Shown: positions 19,276-29,114 of the stretch, one piece after another | How positions within the stretch are numbered: the first letter of the stretch is position 1 | How the letters are laid out: every line of letters starts with the position of its first letter | Origin: Enterobacter hormaechei subsp. xiangfangensis | GTDB taxonomy: Bacteria > Pseudomonadota > Gammaproteobacteria > Enterobacterales > Enterobacteriaceae | Direction: 5' to 3' | Assembly: GCF_001729785.1 (NCBI RefSeq) | Contig: NZ_CP017183.1 | Coordinates: forward strand, 124,001 to 188,000 | Length of the DNA stretch: 64,000 bases | Made by a program: the position numbers and the translations under genes | The notes under the pieces: generated by a model | Databases searched by the model: none | What the model saw: the letters and a program-made list of their open reading frames with translations, nothing else | Told to the model about the DNA's origin: nothing

Positions 19276-20322
19276 TTATCCTTCTTCGCTCAACAGCAAT
19301 GCGTTGAGTTCTTCAAGGACGCGCTGCGGCGTGATGTCGATCAGGCTCTGATGATAGCCTTCTGCGGCATCGCCTTTACGCACCTTGTGGTAGCCGGTGA
19401 TTAAACGGATCACGCGCGCCTTGTGCGACAGCGGCGGCGTGAAGTCCGGGCTGCTTGGGCCATACAGCGCAACCAGGGGACGATCCAGCGCGGCGGCGAC
19501 GTGCATTAAACCGGAGTCGTTCGTCACCACGGCTTTACAGGCGGCAATCAAAATAACCGCCTGCTCGAGCTGCGTTTCCCCGGCCAGGTTTCGGCACCAG
19601 GCCTGTTGCTCGGTACTGAGCGTGGCGAGAATTTCATTGCCCGCCTCATGATCTTTCGCCGAGCCAAACAGCACAATCTGATAGCCTTCATCGATAAGCT
19701 GTTTCGCCAGCTCTGCATAGTGATAGTGCGGCCAGCGTTTTGCCGGACCAAACTCCGCGCCAGGGCAGAACCCAATCATCGGGCGTTCGGACGAAATGCC
19801 AAATGCGTTACAGGTGTGGGATTTCTCCCCATCGCTTACCTGGAGCTGCGGCCACAGCAGCGGCTGCGGCAGATCTTTCGCGCTGCGCATCACGCCTTTG
19901 TCGTAGGCCAGCGCCACGTAGCGCTCGACCATCAGCGGCCAGGCCTCTTTATCCAGCACACGAGCATCGTTCAGCAGGCCGTAGCGCATTTCACCGCGCC
20001 AGCCGGTACGATGCGGGATGCCCGCAAAGAAGGGCACAAGGGCAGATTTGAAGGAGTTAGGTAGCACGTAGGCGCGGTCATAGCGTTTCTCGCGCAGGCT
20101 GTGGCCGAGTTTGCGGCGTTCACCGATTTCCAGCGCCCCGTGGCCGAGCGGCATCGGGATCGCCTCGTTCACTTCCGGCATACGCGATAACAGCGGACGG
20201 CACCATGCGGGTGCCATCACGTCGATTATCGCCTGGGGATAACGCGCCTTGAGCGTGCGATAGAGACTTTGCGACATCATCATGTCGCCCACCCATGACG
20301 GGCCGATCACCAGAATTTTCAT
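19276..20322 (-). CDS. waaF: LPS heptosyltransferase II
   Basis: WaaF adds the second heptose to the inner core. The 348-residue protein starts MKILVIGPSWVGDMMMSQ and contains NDSGLMHVAAALDRPLVALYGP, the ADP-heptose-binding region; its length equals E. coli RfaF. It follows hldD by two bases, so precursor synthesis and transfer are co-expressed. Confidence 0.97.
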   Translation of the reverse strand: MKILVIGPSWVGDMMMSQSLYRTLKARYPQAIIDVMAPAWCRPLLSRMPEVNEAIPMPLGHGALEIGERRKLGHSLREKRYDRAYVLPNSFKSALVPFFAGIPHRTGWRGEMRYGLLNDARVLDKEAWPLMVERYVALAYDKGVMRSAKDLPQPLLWPQLQVSDGEKSHTCNAFGISSERPMIGFCPGAEFGPAKRWPHYHYAELAKQLIDEGYQIVLFGSAKDHEAGNEILATLSTEQQAWCRNLAGETQLEQAVILIAACKAVVTNDSGLMHVAAALDRPLVALYGPSSPDFTPPLSHKARVIRLITGYHKVRKGDAAEGYHQSLIDITPQRVLEELNALLLSEEG

Positions 20323-20324
20323 AC

Positions 20325-21257
20325 TTATGCGTCGCGGTTCAGCCAGGCCATATATTCCGTTACGCCTTCGGCAACGGTCTTGAACGGCTTGTCGTAGCCT
20401 GCGGCGCGCAGGTTAGTCAGATCCGCCTGAGTGAATGCCTGGTAGCGGCCTTTCAGCTTATCCGGGAATGGAATGTACTCGATGCTGCCTTTCTTATGGT
20501 ACGCCAGCGTCGCGTCTGCCACCGCCTGGAAGGATTCCGCGCGGCCGGTGCCCAGGTTGAAAATGCCGGACACGCCATTTTCCAGGAACCACAGGTTCAC
20601 TGCCGCCACGTCGCCCACGTAGACGAAGTCACGCTTGAAGCCGTCGCTGCCTTCGAACAGTTTCGGGCTTTCGCCGTTATTTAACTGGGTGTTCAGGTGG
20701 AACGCCACGCTCGCCATGCTGCCTTTGTGGCCTTCGCGCGGCCCGTAGACGTTGAAGTAGCGGAAGCCGACAATTTGCGAGTTCGCTTCAGGCAGGATCT
20801 GACGCACGTACTCATCAAACAGGAATTTGGAGTAACCGTAGACGTTCAGCGGCTGCTCATATTCGCGGGATTCGATGAAATCTGAAGTGCGACCACCGTA
20901 GGTTGCCGCGGAAGAGGCGTACAGGAACGGAATTTCACGCTCCAGGCAGTAGTGCAGGAGCTCTTTGGAGTACTGATAGTTGTTATCCATCATGTACTTG
21001 CCGTCCCACTCGGTGGTGGAGGAGCATGCACCTTCGTGGAAGATGGCTTCGATCTCGCCGAACTCTTCACCCGCCATAATCTGGATAAGGAAGTCTTCTT
21101 TATCCATGTAGTCAGCGATGTTCAGATCCACCAGGTTCACGAACTTGGTGCCGTCTTTCAGGTTGTCCACCACCAGAATGTCGGTGATGCCTTTGTCATT
21201 GAGGGCCTTAACAATATTGCTGCCGATAAAGCCCGCGCCGCCAGTAACGATGATCAT
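20325..21257 (-). CDS. hldD: ADP-L-glycero-D-manno-heptose 6-epimerase
   Basis: HldD converts ADP-D,D-heptose to ADP-L,D-heptose, the donor for WaaC, WaaF and WaaQ. The 310-residue short-chain dehydrogenase-type protein has the NADP-binding GGAGFIG at residues 6-12 and the catalytic YxxxK in YGYSK at about 140. It is the first gene of the minus-strand operon hldD-waaF-waaC-GT9-GT2-waaL. In E. coli it is known to be heat-inducible; I could not find a convincing sigma32 promoter in the 213-base spacer shared with kbl. Confidence 0.97.
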   Translation of the reverse strand: MIIVTGGAGFIGSNIVKALNDKGITDILVVDNLKDGTKFVNLVDLNIADYMDKEDFLIQIMAGEEFGEIEAIFHEGACSSTTEWDGKYMMDNNYQYSKELLHYCLEREIPFLYASSAATYGGRTSDFIESREYEQPLNVYGYSKFLFDEYVRQILPEANSQIVGFRYFNVYGPREGHKGSMASVAFHLNTQLNNGESPKLFEGSDGFKRDFVYVGDVAAVNLWFLENGVSGIFNLGTGRAESFQAVADATLAYHKKGSIEYIPFPDKLKGRYQAFTQADLTNLRAAGYDKPFKTVAEGVTEYMAWLNRDA

Positions 21258-21470
21258 AACTGTAACCTTTGAAGTATGAGTCGGGGAATATCCCGAACGC
21301 TAATCTCTTTATCATATCATCACAATGCTCAGGCTTCAGCCATTCACCGATATGCAGCAGGGGTACGCGTGATTTATGCTGCAAAAACGAGAAGAGATAC
21401 TGCGTCATCTCGTCATGAACTATTGGTTTGGGTAATATGTGCCAAAATTTGCCGAGTCTGGAGAATTGCA

Positions 21471-22667
21471 ATGCGTGGTGATTTTTACAAACAGTTAAAC
21501 AGCGACCTCGAGACCGCACGTGCGGAAGGGTTGTTCAAAGAAGAGCGTATTATCACGTCTGCCCAGCAGGCGGACATCACCGTTGCCGACGGCAGCCATG
21601 TGATCAACTTTTGCGCGAACAACTACTTAGGTCTTGCGAATCACCCTGAGCTGATTGCCGCGGCGAAAAGCGGCATGGACACCCACGGTTTCGGTATGGC
21701 CTCCGTTCGCTTTATCTGCGGTACCCAGGACAGCCACAAGCAGCTTGAGCAAAAGCTGGCGAACTTCCTCGGAATGGAAGACGCGATTCTGTACTCATCC
21801 TGCTTCGACGCCAACGGCGGTCTGTTTGAAACCCTGCTCGGCGCAGAAGATGCGATTATCTCCGACGCCCTGAACCACGCCTCCATCATCGACGGTGTTC
21901 GCCTGTGTAAAGCGAAGCGTTTCCGCTACGCCAACAACGACATGGTTGAGCTGGAAGCCCGCCTGAAAGAGGCACGCGAAGCGGGTGCCCGCCACGTGCT
22001 GATCGCCACCGACGGCGTGTTCTCCATGGATGGCGTGATCGCCAACCTGAAGGGCGTGTGCGATCTGGCGGATAAATACGACGCGCTGGTGATGGTGGAT
22101 GACTCTCACGCGGTTGGCTTTGTCGGCGAAAACGGCCGCGGCTCCCACGAATACTGTGACGTAATGGGCCGCGTGGACATCATCACCGGTACGCTGGGCA
22201 AAGCGCTCGGCGGCGCGTCTGGCGGTTATACCGCTGCGCGTAAAGAGGTGGTTGAGTGGCTGCGTCAGCGCTCCCGCCCGTACCTGTTCTCCAACTCCCT
22301 GGCGCCGGCGATTGTGGCTGCCTCTATTAAAGTGCTGGAGATGGTGGAATCAGGAGCTGAACTGCGCGAGCGTCTGTGGGCTAACGCCCGCCTGTTCCGT
22401 GAAAAAATGAGCGCAGCAGGGTTCACCCTGGCCGGTGCTGACCACGCGATCATTCCGGTGATGCTGGGTGACGCGGTTGTCGCACAGCAATTTGCTCGTG
22501 AGCTTCAGAAAGAAGGGATTTACGTGACCGGGTTCTTCTTCCCGGTGGTACCAAAAGGTCAGGCGCGTATCCGCACCCAGATGTCTGCGGCGCACTCGCC
22601 TGAACAAATTGAACGTGCGGTGGAAGCCTTTACCCGCATCGGCAAACAGCTGGGCGTAATTGCCTGA
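21471..22667 (+). CDS. kbl: 2-amino-3-ketobutyrate CoA ligase (glycine C-acetyltransferase)
   Basis: Kbl cleaves 2-amino-3-ketobutyrate with CoA to glycine and acetyl-CoA, the second step of threonine degradation. The start at ATG 21471 ([16 protein letters not shown]) gives 398 residues, as in E. coli; a longer frame from 21276 overlaps the hldD promoter region. The PLP lysine is in [14 protein letters not shown], and the fold is that of alpha-oxoamine synthases. It is divergent from hldD and nine bases upstream of tdh. Confidence 0.97.
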   Translation: MRGDFYKQLNSDLETARAEGLFKEERIITSAQQADITVADGSHVINFCANNYLGLANHPELIAAAKSGMDTHGFGMASVRFICGTQDSHKQLEQKLANFLGMEDAILYSSCFDANGGLFETLLGAEDAIISDALNHASIIDGVRLCKAKRFRYANNDMVELEARLKEAREAGARHVLIATDGVFSMDGVIANLKGVCDLADKYDALVMVDDSHAVGFVGENGRGSHEYCDVMGRVDIITGTLGKALGGASGGYTAARKEVVEWLRQRSRPYLFSNSLAPAIVAASIKVLEMVESGAELRERLWANARLFREKMSAAGFTLAGADHAIIPVMLGDAVVAQQFARELQKEGIYVTGFFFPVVPKGQARIRTQMSAAHSPEQIERAVEAFTRIGKQLGVIA

Positions 22668-22676
22668 GGACGTGTG

Positions 22677-23705
22677 ATGAAAGCGTTATCCAAACTGAAA
22701 GCGGAAGAAGGGATTTGGATGACCGACGTACCGGAGCCGGAAGTCGGTCATAACGATCTGCTGATCAAAATTCGTAAAACCGCCATTTGCGGTACTGACG
22801 TTCACATCTACAACTGGGACCAGTGGTCGCAAAAAACTATTCCCGTGCCAATGGTAGTCGGCCACGAATATGTCGGCGAAGTAGTCGGCATCGGCCAGGA
22901 AGTGAAAGGCTTCAACATTGGCGACCGCGTCTCCGGTGAAGGCCACATTACCTGTGGTCACTGCCGCAACTGTCGCGGTGGGCGTACCCACCTGTGCCGC
23001 AACACCGTCGGCGTGGGCGTGAACCGTCCGGGCTGCTTCGCGGAATACCTGGTGATCCCGGCGTTTAACGCGTTCAAAATCCCGGACAATATCTCTGACG
23101 ATCTGGCCTCCATCTTCGACCCGTTCGGCAACGCGGTACATACGGCGCTCTCCTTCGACCTGGTGGGGGAAGACGTGCTGGTCTCCGGCGCAGGCCCCAT
23201 CGGTATTATGGCGGCAGCCGTGGCGAAGCATGTGGGTGCGCGCAACGTGGTGATCACCGACGTGAACGAATACCGCCTGTCGCTGGCGCGCAAAATGGGC
23301 GTCACCCGCGCGGTGGATGTCTCGAAAGAGAGCCTGACCGACGTGATGGAAGAGCTGGGCATGACCGAAGGCTTTGACGTGGGTCTGGAGATGTCCGGCG
23401 CGCCACCCGCGTTCCGCACCATGCTCGACACCATGAACCACGGTGGTCGTATCGCGATGCTGGGTATTCCGCCGTCAGATATGTCCATCGACTGGAACAA
23501 AGTCATCTTCAAGGGGCTATTCATTAAGGGCATCTATGGCCGCGAGATGTTTGAGACCTGGTACAAGATGGCCGCGCTGATCCAGTCTGGTCTGGATCTG
23601 TCCCCGATTATCACTCACCGTTTCTCCATCGATGAGTTCCAGCAGGGCTTTGACGCGATGCGTTCCGGCCAGTCAGGGAAAGTGATCCTGAGCTGGGATA
23701 AATAA
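22677..23705 (+). CDS. tdh: L-threonine 3-dehydrogenase
   Basis: Tdh oxidises threonine to 2-amino-3-ketobutyrate using NAD. This medium-chain zinc dehydrogenase has the catalytic-zinc ligand Cys in [23 protein letters not shown], and the structural zinc site [18 protein letters not shown] 22677 (342 residues) follows GAGG and is preferred over the GTG three bases before. It forms an operon with kbl and ends at a strong hairpin. Confidence 0.97.
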   Translation: MKALSKLKAEEGIWMTDVPEPEVGHNDLLIKIRKTAICGTDVHIYNWDQWSQKTIPVPMVVGHEYVGEVVGIGQEVKGFNIGDRVSGEGHITCGHCRNCRGGRTHLCRNTVGVGVNRPGCFAEYLVIPAFNAFKIPDNISDDLASIFDPFGNAVHTALSFDLVGEDVLVSGAGPIGIMAAAVAKHVGARNVVITDVNEYRLSLARKMGVTRAVDVSKESLTDVMEELGMTEGFDVGLEMSGAPPAFRTMLDTMNHGGRIAMLGIPPSDMSIDWNKVIFKGLFIKGIYGREMFETWYKMAALIQSGLDLSPIITHRFSIDEFQQGFDAMRSGQSGKVILSWDK

Positions 23706-23710
23706 TGAAA

Positions 23711-23735
23711 AAGGGGCCAGCGGCCCCTTATTTTA
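23711..23735. terminator. Bidirectional terminator between tdh and the unnamed gene at 23733
   Basis: AAGGGGCC (23711-23718) pairs with GGCCCCTT (23722-23729), with A-rich sequence before and TATTTT after. Both flanking genes converge here, so it can serve both. Confidence 0.85.
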
Positions 23736-24647
23736 CTGATTCTTTTTCTCTTCGTCCGTCAGGTAACGCACCTTGCGGGTGTAGTCCTGACCTTTGAACA
23801 GCAGTTTGTTATCCGGCGATTCCAGATACTTCTGCCACTCGGAAAGCGGGAAACCACCGTGCGCGCCAATCACCTCTTTCGGCACAACGGCTTCCTGACC
23901 GCCGATCTTCTTGGAGACCGGCCAGTTCATCCAGTCGCCCAGGTTAACCGTTTTTACATCCAGCATGTCCAGCAGCGCAGCGAGCGGCAGCTGATCGGTC
24001 GGCGGCTGCGTATCGTCCATCAGCTCCCAGGTATCCTGGAACAGCGTCAGCCACAGCGGGCAGATACGGCGCCAGGTCTTTTTGGTGGCCGCAAGAAACG
24101 CGCCGTTAACGTGATCGACCAGATACGGGCGCACCGTTTCTTTGTAATATGCCGGCACTTTCTCCGCTGGCGCACCGTCCAGCTTGGCAATCATTTTGCC
24201 CTGACGGAAGCTGGAGTAGATGTGCATATCCGCCATGTTGATCTCTGGCATTTTAAGCAGGTTGAGATCGGAGTCGATCATCAGCACCCCTTCACCGCGC
24301 GCCTGCAACGGAGCATTAAGCTTCACCAGACGACTGAGGTAGATTTGCTTATAGCGGTAGTCTTCTTCACGTTTTGGAAGCGTGAGGGTCACAACGCGGG
24401 TTTTTAGCGGCAGCTCGCCGAAAGCGGATTCAGGCTGATCGCTGACGATAACAATCTCGCTGACGTCGGTGGCGTAACGCTCTGCAAAGGTCGCTGATAA
24501 TAACGCCTCTTCGACGAAATCCGCGCCCGTACACGGGATCACAATGGAATCAACCGCAACGAGATCGCGCGTGACCGGAAGGGAAGCGTAAGGAATGTTA
24601 TGACGCCCGGTAATGTGGCGGTAGCGAGCATTCAGGAATTTAAACAT
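23733..24647 (-). CDS. Uncharacterised protein, possible GT-A glycosyltransferase
   Basis: I do not recognise this 304-residue protein. A hydrophobic beta strand and acidic motif, VLMIDSDLNLL (DSD at about residues 125-127), an N-terminal VDSIVIPCTGADFVEEALL and a downstream VNGAFLAA segment resemble a GT-A nucleotide-sugar transferase with a DxD site. It has no signal peptide or clear membrane segment and ends with a charged tail (YLTDEEKKNQ). It lies 15 bases downstream of a GT4 gene on the same strand, forming a two-gene unit opposite tdh. Context suggests surface polysaccharide modification; this is inference. Confidence 0.7.
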   Translation of the reverse strand: MFKFLNARYRHITGRHNIPYASLPVTRDLVAVDSIVIPCTGADFVEEALLSATFAERYATDVSEIVIVSDQPESAFGELPLKTRVVTLTLPKREEDYRYKQIYLSRLVKLNAPLQARGEGVLMIDSDLNLLKMPEINMADMHIYSSFRQGKMIAKLDGAPAEKVPAYYKETVRPYLVDHVNGAFLAATKKTWRRICPLWLTLFQDTWELMDDTQPPTDQLPLAALLDMLDVKTVNLGDWMNWPVSKKIGGQEAVVPKEVIGAHGGFPLSEWQKYLESPDNKLLFKGQDYTRKVRYLTDEEKKNQ

Positions 24648-24662
24648 GTTCTTCTCGTTTGG

Positions 24663-25868
24663 TTATTGCGCGCCAAGAACGGCCTCGACACCGTTAACAT
24701 AGCTTTCAATGGCATACATGTTGCAGACATTCTGGTGTGCGGCAGCGGCGAGCCGGGCGCGCAGAGCAGGATCCTGCCAGATATTATCCAGATGTTGAGC
24801 AAGTTGCGACACGTCGCTCCAGGGAAACAGCAGGCCGGTCGACTCATGATCGATCAATTCTGCCGTGCCGGTCACCTTTGAACCAATCACGGGAATATTC
24901 AGCAGCATTGCCTCCAGCACGACGCGCGGCAGGCCTTCGCTCTTCGAGGCCAGAATAAATGCGTCAAAGGTGGCGAGATAGTCAAAAGGCGTGTTCTGGA
25001 AACCGGTAAAAATGACGTGCTCAGCAATACCCAGCGCGTCAGCCTGTGCCGCCAGTGCGCCGCGCTCCGCCCCTTCACCGACCAGCACCATCTTCCATTT
25101 TGCCTGCGGGTGCCTCTGGCTGAACTGTGCCAGCGCCTCCAGCGTATGGTGGTTGGCTTTGCGAGGGATTAGCGAGCCAATGCTGCCGAACACAAACGTG
25201 TCGTCATCAATGTTCAGGCGCTGGCGCATCGCGCGTCGGTCAGGCAAAGGCTGGTGGATGTCGATAGCATTGTTGACCGTGGTACACAGCGCTGGCCGGA
25301 CGCCATGCTGAAGCAACACGCGTTCAACGCCGTGCGAGACGGCGATGATTTTTGTGGCATGGGCATTGACCAACTTCACCAGCGGCGGGGTCAGCACCGG
25401 TTCAATCCGGCAGTGCTGGATTATCCGCGCATGCAGGTTTGCGCCCGCCAGATACCCTTCTTCGTTAGAGCCTGGCTGGTTGTTCATATACAGCGTATCG
25501 AATCCACCTTCCCTGAAAATGGTCTCGATCTTGCTGACGTTGGGGCGAATGCGCCACAGGGTATCGATATGTCGCGTAAATGCTTTGCGCGCCGAACGCG
25601 AGAAAAACAGCAGACCACGTCCCGCTTCTTTCAGGAGTTTTGCCCATGCCGGTTGCTTACGTTGAGGGATAACGAGTAGAGGTATCCCAATGCTATTGAG
25701 CACCTGGCCTATCGTTTCACCTTCAGCACGACTATAATCACTGTAAAAACAACAAGTAATGTCGAATTTTTCGCGGTTGATTCGCTTCAGAAGCTCAAGC
25801 ATACTGTTGGTACCTCCCCCCCATTCTTTGCCCGTGTCCAGGAGGAGGATTTTACGTTTTTGCGGCAT
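24663..25868 (-). CDS. Family 4 glycosyltransferase of an accessory block
   Basis: A 401-residue GT-B enzyme. The N-terminus ILLLDTGKEWGGGTNSML is the Gly-rich acceptor loop, VFGSIGSLIPRKANH is the typical start of the GT1/GT4 C-terminal domain, and ASKSEGLPRVVLEAML contains the E-x7-E donor motif. It is first in a two-gene unit with the unnamed gene at 23733 and divergent from the GT2 gene at 26074. In E. coli K-12 a single glycosyltransferase gene (waaH/yibD) occupies the tdh-yibQ interval, so a role in LPS decoration is plausible but the substrate is unknown. Confidence 0.82.
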   Translation of the reverse strand: MPQKRKILLLDTGKEWGGGTNSMLELLKRINREKFDITCCFYSDYSRAEGETIGQVLNSIGIPLLVIPQRKQPAWAKLLKEAGRGLLFFSRSARKAFTRHIDTLWRIRPNVSKIETIFREGGFDTLYMNNQPGSNEEGYLAGANLHARIIQHCRIEPVLTPPLVKLVNAHATKIIAVSHGVERVLLQHGVRPALCTTVNNAIDIHQPLPDRRAMRQRLNIDDDTFVFGSIGSLIPRKANHHTLEALAQFSQRHPQAKWKMVLVGEGAERGALAAQADALGIAEHVIFTGFQNTPFDYLATFDAFILASKSEGLPRVVLEAMLLNIPVIGSKVTGTAELIDHESTGLLFPWSDVSQLAQHLDNIWQDPALRARLAAAAHQNVCNMYAIESYVNGVEAVLGAQ

Positions 25869-26073
25869 GTCTGAATCCGTATGCTACCCTTCATCTGACC
25901 GCATTATAAAGAATTTGTTGAAATAAAATAGATTTTTTGTATTTCTTTGTCTTTTTATAAGAAAACGTTTTAAACGCGCTTATTTTAAAAGTGTGATTTA
26001 AGACTTTAATCGCCTCTTCTCAATTAGATACTATTAGCGAAAGTATTTATGTTGTTATTGAGAGAGTGAGAAA

Positions 26074-26874
26074 ATGTTTAAAATAACGGTCTGCTTATTA
26101 ACGTTTAACTCCGAAAGAACGTTGCACGATGTTATTCCTCCTCTTTTAAAAATAGCGGATGAATTCGTTGTAGTTGATTCCGGAAGTACAGACGCAACGA
26201 TATATATTTGCCAGAGTTATGGATTGTCGGCCATATTCAAAAAATATAGCTGGCACGGCGAGCAGATGAACCATGCCGTATCCCATGCGCACAACGACTG
26301 GGTGCTGTGCATGGACAGCGACGAAATACTCGATCAAGAAACCGTTGATGCTATTTTAAAATTAAAAATGGGCGATGAACCCGAACCGGATATGGCGTGG
26401 CGGATATGTCGTCACTGGTTTGTTCTGGGAGAAAATGTCCGAACGATTTATCCCGTCTCATCACCGGATTATCCGGTGCGTCTTTTTAACCGTACGCAGT
26501 CGCGATTTAATAACCGGCCAGTAGACGATCAGGTCGAAGGTTTTCTCCATTCTGAACGTATTCCTGGCTATGTCAGACATGATACATTTTATTCACTGCA
26601 TGAACTTTTCAATAAATTAAACGGATATACCACTCGCCTGGTTCAATATCAGACGATACGTCCCTCTCTTGGTCGCGGAGCGATCAGCGCTATCGGCGCA
26701 TTTTTCAAATGGTATCTGTTTAGTGGTGCCTGGCGTCAGGGCAAAGTGGGTGTGGTGACAGGGTTTTATGCCACGGCGTACAGTTTTTTGAAGTATTTCA
26801 AGGCCTGGTATCAGAATCGGGAAAAGAAAGAGTCCGTTGCAAAAGAGCAATCGGACTCTTATCTGGCAGAATAG
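26074..26874 (+). CDS. Family 2 glycosyltransferase (WaaE-like subgroup)
   Basis: This 266-residue protein has the WaaE-like GT2 layout: ITVCLLTFNSERTLHDVI, then FVVVDSGSTDAT, then LCMDSDEIL as metal site, and a basic, aromatic C-terminal region with a hydrophobic stretch around WYLFSGAWRQGKVGVVTGFYA that may contact the membrane. A GAGAGAGTGAG site precedes the ATG. It is noticeably AT-rich, particularly in its first 200 bases and promoter, unlike its housekeeping neighbours, suggesting acquisition. It is divergent from the GT4 gene and converges on yibQ. Function beyond glycosyl transfer is not determined. Confidence 0.8.
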   Translation: MFKITVCLLTFNSERTLHDVIPPLLKIADEFVVVDSGSTDATIYICQSYGLSAIFKKYSWHGEQMNHAVSHAHNDWVLCMDSDEILDQETVDAILKLKMGDEPEPDMAWRICRHWFVLGENVRTIYPVSSPDYPVRLFNRTQSRFNNRPVDDQVEGFLHSERIPGYVRHDTFYSLHELFNKLNGYTTRLVQYQTIRPSLGRGAISAIGAFFKWYLFSGAWRQGKVGVVTGFYATAYSFLKYFKAWYQNREKKESVAKEQSDSYLAE

Positions 26875-26885
26875 GCGTTAGCCGA

Positions 26886-27818
26886 TCAGGCTTTTTTTCC
26901 CCAACCCTGCCACTGTTGCTGGACGTATTTAACCAGCGTACTGCTGCTGATGCTTTCGCCAATCACCGTGAAGAAGCGGGTTGCATAGACCGGTTCAGGC
27001 GGCTGTTTCAGCGTGCAGTTCTTCACGCCGCGGAATGGATTACGTGGCCGCGTTGCGGGTGGTTGCGCGCTACCCGGACGAGAAGTATCCACCTGAGGTT
27101 CATTGAGCAGATCGCTCGGACGCACCAGCGTGATATCGGCGGGTAAGCCCGGCAACATTTGCTGCAAAACGCGAACGGTAGATGGATGCGGATGCCCAAT
27201 GGCAATCGCCGAACCGTTACGGCGCGCCAGCTGTACCGCGCGGTTGAACTGGACGCGGATATCCGCTTCGTTCTGGGAGTCATCCAGGAATACTTTGCGC
27301 TTGATGACTTTCACGCCCGTTCCCTGAGCGGCACGCATCGCCTGGCTGTTGCCGATGGTCATGCTGTCGAGGAAATAGAGGTTGTAACGCTCCAGCGCCT
27401 GCATCACTTTCAGCATACCGTACAGGCTGGAGGTCATCGCGCTGCCCATATGGTTATTCAGACCCACGGCATACGGCACTTTATTGTACGCATCGCGGAT
27501 GATGCGATCGATCTCGTCGCTGCTCATGTCCGGGCGCAGGGTATCTTTTTCCAGCGGCTGCTTGCTGAGGGGGGCCATCGGCAGATGGATAAGGACCTGA
27601 TGGCCGCCATTGTGAGCTTTGGTCGCCATTTCATGCGCGTGAGGCGCATTAGGCAGGACGGCGACAGAGATGGCTGACGGCATCGCCAGCACCTGATTTT
27701 CATAGTGTGGTCGATAACCGAAGTCATCAATCACAATCGCGAGTTTGCCTGCATAAACCGGTGCAGCCAGCGCCAGTGCGCTGACTACGGAAAAAACAAT
27801 TCGACGAAATTGAAGCAA
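26886..27818 (-). CDS. yibQ: Divergent polysaccharide deacetylase family protein YibQ
   Basis: The 310-residue protein has a signal peptide ending about VYA at residue 23, then GKLAIVIDDFGYR, the start of the divergent polysaccharide deacetylase (DUF610) fold with its Asp pair. LIHLPMAP, GLNNHMGSAMT and IAIGHPHP supply conserved His residues. The E. coli homologue is 319 residues and the C-terminal region ends QQQWQGWGKKA here. It lies three bases downstream of envC on the same strand, so it is probably periplasmic and co-transcribed with envC. Its substrate is unknown. Confidence 0.93.
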   Translation of the reverse strand: MLQFRRIVFSVVSALALAAPVYAGKLAIVIDDFGYRPHYENQVLAMPSAISVAVLPNAPHAHEMATKAHNGGHQVLIHLPMAPLSKQPLEKDTLRPDMSSDEIDRIIRDAYNKVPYAVGLNNHMGSAMTSSLYGMLKVMQALERYNLYFLDSMTIGNSQAMRAAQGTGVKVIKRKVFLDDSQNEADIRVQFNRAVQLARRNGSAIAIGHPHPSTVRVLQQMLPGLPADITLVRPSDLLNEPQVDTSRPGSAQPPATRPRNPFRGVKNCTLKQPPEPVYATRFFTVIGESISSSTLVKYVQQQWQGWGKKA

Positions 27819-27821
27819 AAC

Positions 27822-29105
27822 CTATCTTCCCAACCACGGCTGTGGATTGACCGCCTGACCCTGACGACGAATTTCGAAATAGAGTGACGGGCGGCCCTGA
27901 CCGCCACTGCTGCCCACAAGGGCAATGGGTTGACCCGCGCGCACCTGAGTGCCAACGCTGACCAGCGCACTCTGGTTGTAGCCGTAAAGACTCATGTCGC
28001 CTTTACCGTGTTCAACCACCACCACGAGCCCATAACCCTGTAGCCAGTCGGCCAGGATCACGCGGCCATCGGCGATGGCTTTCACTTCGCTACCTTCAGA
28101 CGCACCGATAACGATCCCCTTCCAACGTAGCTCACCCTGCAACTGTTCGCCATAGCGATGCAGGATCGTACCGCGAACGGGCCAGTAAGCCTGACCACGC
28201 GGGGAGCCGAGGCCGCCGGTACGGGACATCAGGGAACGTTCATTTTCAGTCGGTTTGTAGGTGGTGCCTTTGCGGGAGGCTTCCTGCTGCTTGTTACGCA
28301 CCGCCTGCGCTTCGCGCGCTTCTTTTTCGGCGCGCGCTTTGGCCGCGGCTTCTGCCCGGGCAATGCTGTTACGCAGTCTGGATTCGTTGGCGCGCATTTC
28401 GCTCAGCTGGCTTTGTCCTGCCTGGATAGAGGACTCCAGCCCGGCGAGCGTCTTCTTACGCTCATTGCGCGCCTGCTCAAGCTTCTCCTGCTGCGCCTGC
28501 TGATCGTAGAGCAGCGTTTGCTGCTGGCTCTGCTTCTCTTCCAGCTCGGCTTTTTGCGTGGTGACTTCTTCGCGCGTCTGTTTCAGCTGCGCAATGGTCT
28601 CCTGACGCGCCTGGTTAAGATAGCCGAAATAGGCCTGTAAACGCTGACCTCGCTGGCTCTCTTCACCGCTGAGGATCAGCTGAAGGCCTGTGTGTTCACC
28701 CTGACGGAAAGCAGCATCAAGTTGTGCAGCAAGGTTCCGCTCCTGGGCATCGCGCTGACGCTCCAGTTTCGCAATCGACGCGTTCATTTCATCGATTTGC
28801 TTATTGAGCTGGGCAAGGGTGTTTTGTGTTTCACGCAGCTTACGCGCGGCGGCGGAAATGGCCTCTTCCTGCTTTTTAAGCTGGGCGAGCAGGGTGGCGC
28901 GCTGCTGTTGCTGCTGACGTACCGCACGCTCTTTGGCGGCGATATCGGCCTGAATGGATTTAAGCTGATCGCGGTCATCCGCATGGGCGGATGCGGCGCA
29001 CAGCAATACGCCAGCGCTGAGTGCGCTGGCGCAAAGCAGAGGTCTGACTGATAACCGAAGCGGCTTCACGACCCATGTGATTGAAAAAATCGCCTTTCCC
29101 CTCAT
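27822..29105 (-). CDS. envC: Murein hydrolase activator EnvC
   Basis: EnvC activates the amidases AmiA and AmiB at the septum under FtsEX control. The 427-residue protein has a signal sequence ending around ASAHA, a long Gln/Glu/Arg-rich coiled coil at about residues 45-280, and a C-terminal LytM domain beginning near RYGEQLQGELRWKG. The LytM metal-binding residues are replaced (ending LYFEIRRQG rather than HxH), as expected for a non-catalytic activator. The start is a little longer than in E. coli (419). It lies nine bases after gpmM and upstream of yibQ. Confidence 0.96.
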   Translation of the reverse strand: MRGKAIFSITWVVKPLRLSVRPLLCASALSAGVLLCAASAHADDRDQLKSIQADIAAKERAVRQQQQQRATLLAQLKKQEEAISAAARKLRETQNTLAQLNKQIDEMNASIAKLERQRDAQERNLAAQLDAAFRQGEHTGLQLILSGEESQRGQRLQAYFGYLNQARQETIAQLKQTREEVTTQKAELEEKQSQQQTLLYDQQAQQEKLEQARNERKKTLAGLESSIQAGQSQLSEMRANESRLRNSIARAEAAAKARAEKEAREAQAVRNKQQEASRKGTTYKPTENERSLMSRTGGLGSPRGQAYWPVRGTILHRYGEQLQGELRWKGIVIGASEGSEVKAIADGRVILADWLQGYGLVVVVEHGKGDMSLYGYNQSALVSVGTQVRAGQPIALVGSSGGQGRPSLYFEIRRQGQAVNPQPWLGR

Positions 29106-29114
29106 GGGGAGCGA

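Noticed and set aside
21258..21470. Sigma32 heat-shock promoter for hldD
   Set aside because: Expected from E. coli, but no good CTTGAA / CCCCAT pair was visible on the minus strand.
22686..23441. Open frame of 251 codons on the minus strand over tdh
   Set aside because: Antisense shadow rich in His, Val and Arg, typical of reversed codons of a conserved dehydrogenase.
25869..26073. PhoP or PhoB box in the AT-rich spacer between the accessory glycosyltransferases
   Set aside because: Several TTTAA-like stretches are present, but none matches a two-component regulator box well enough to report.
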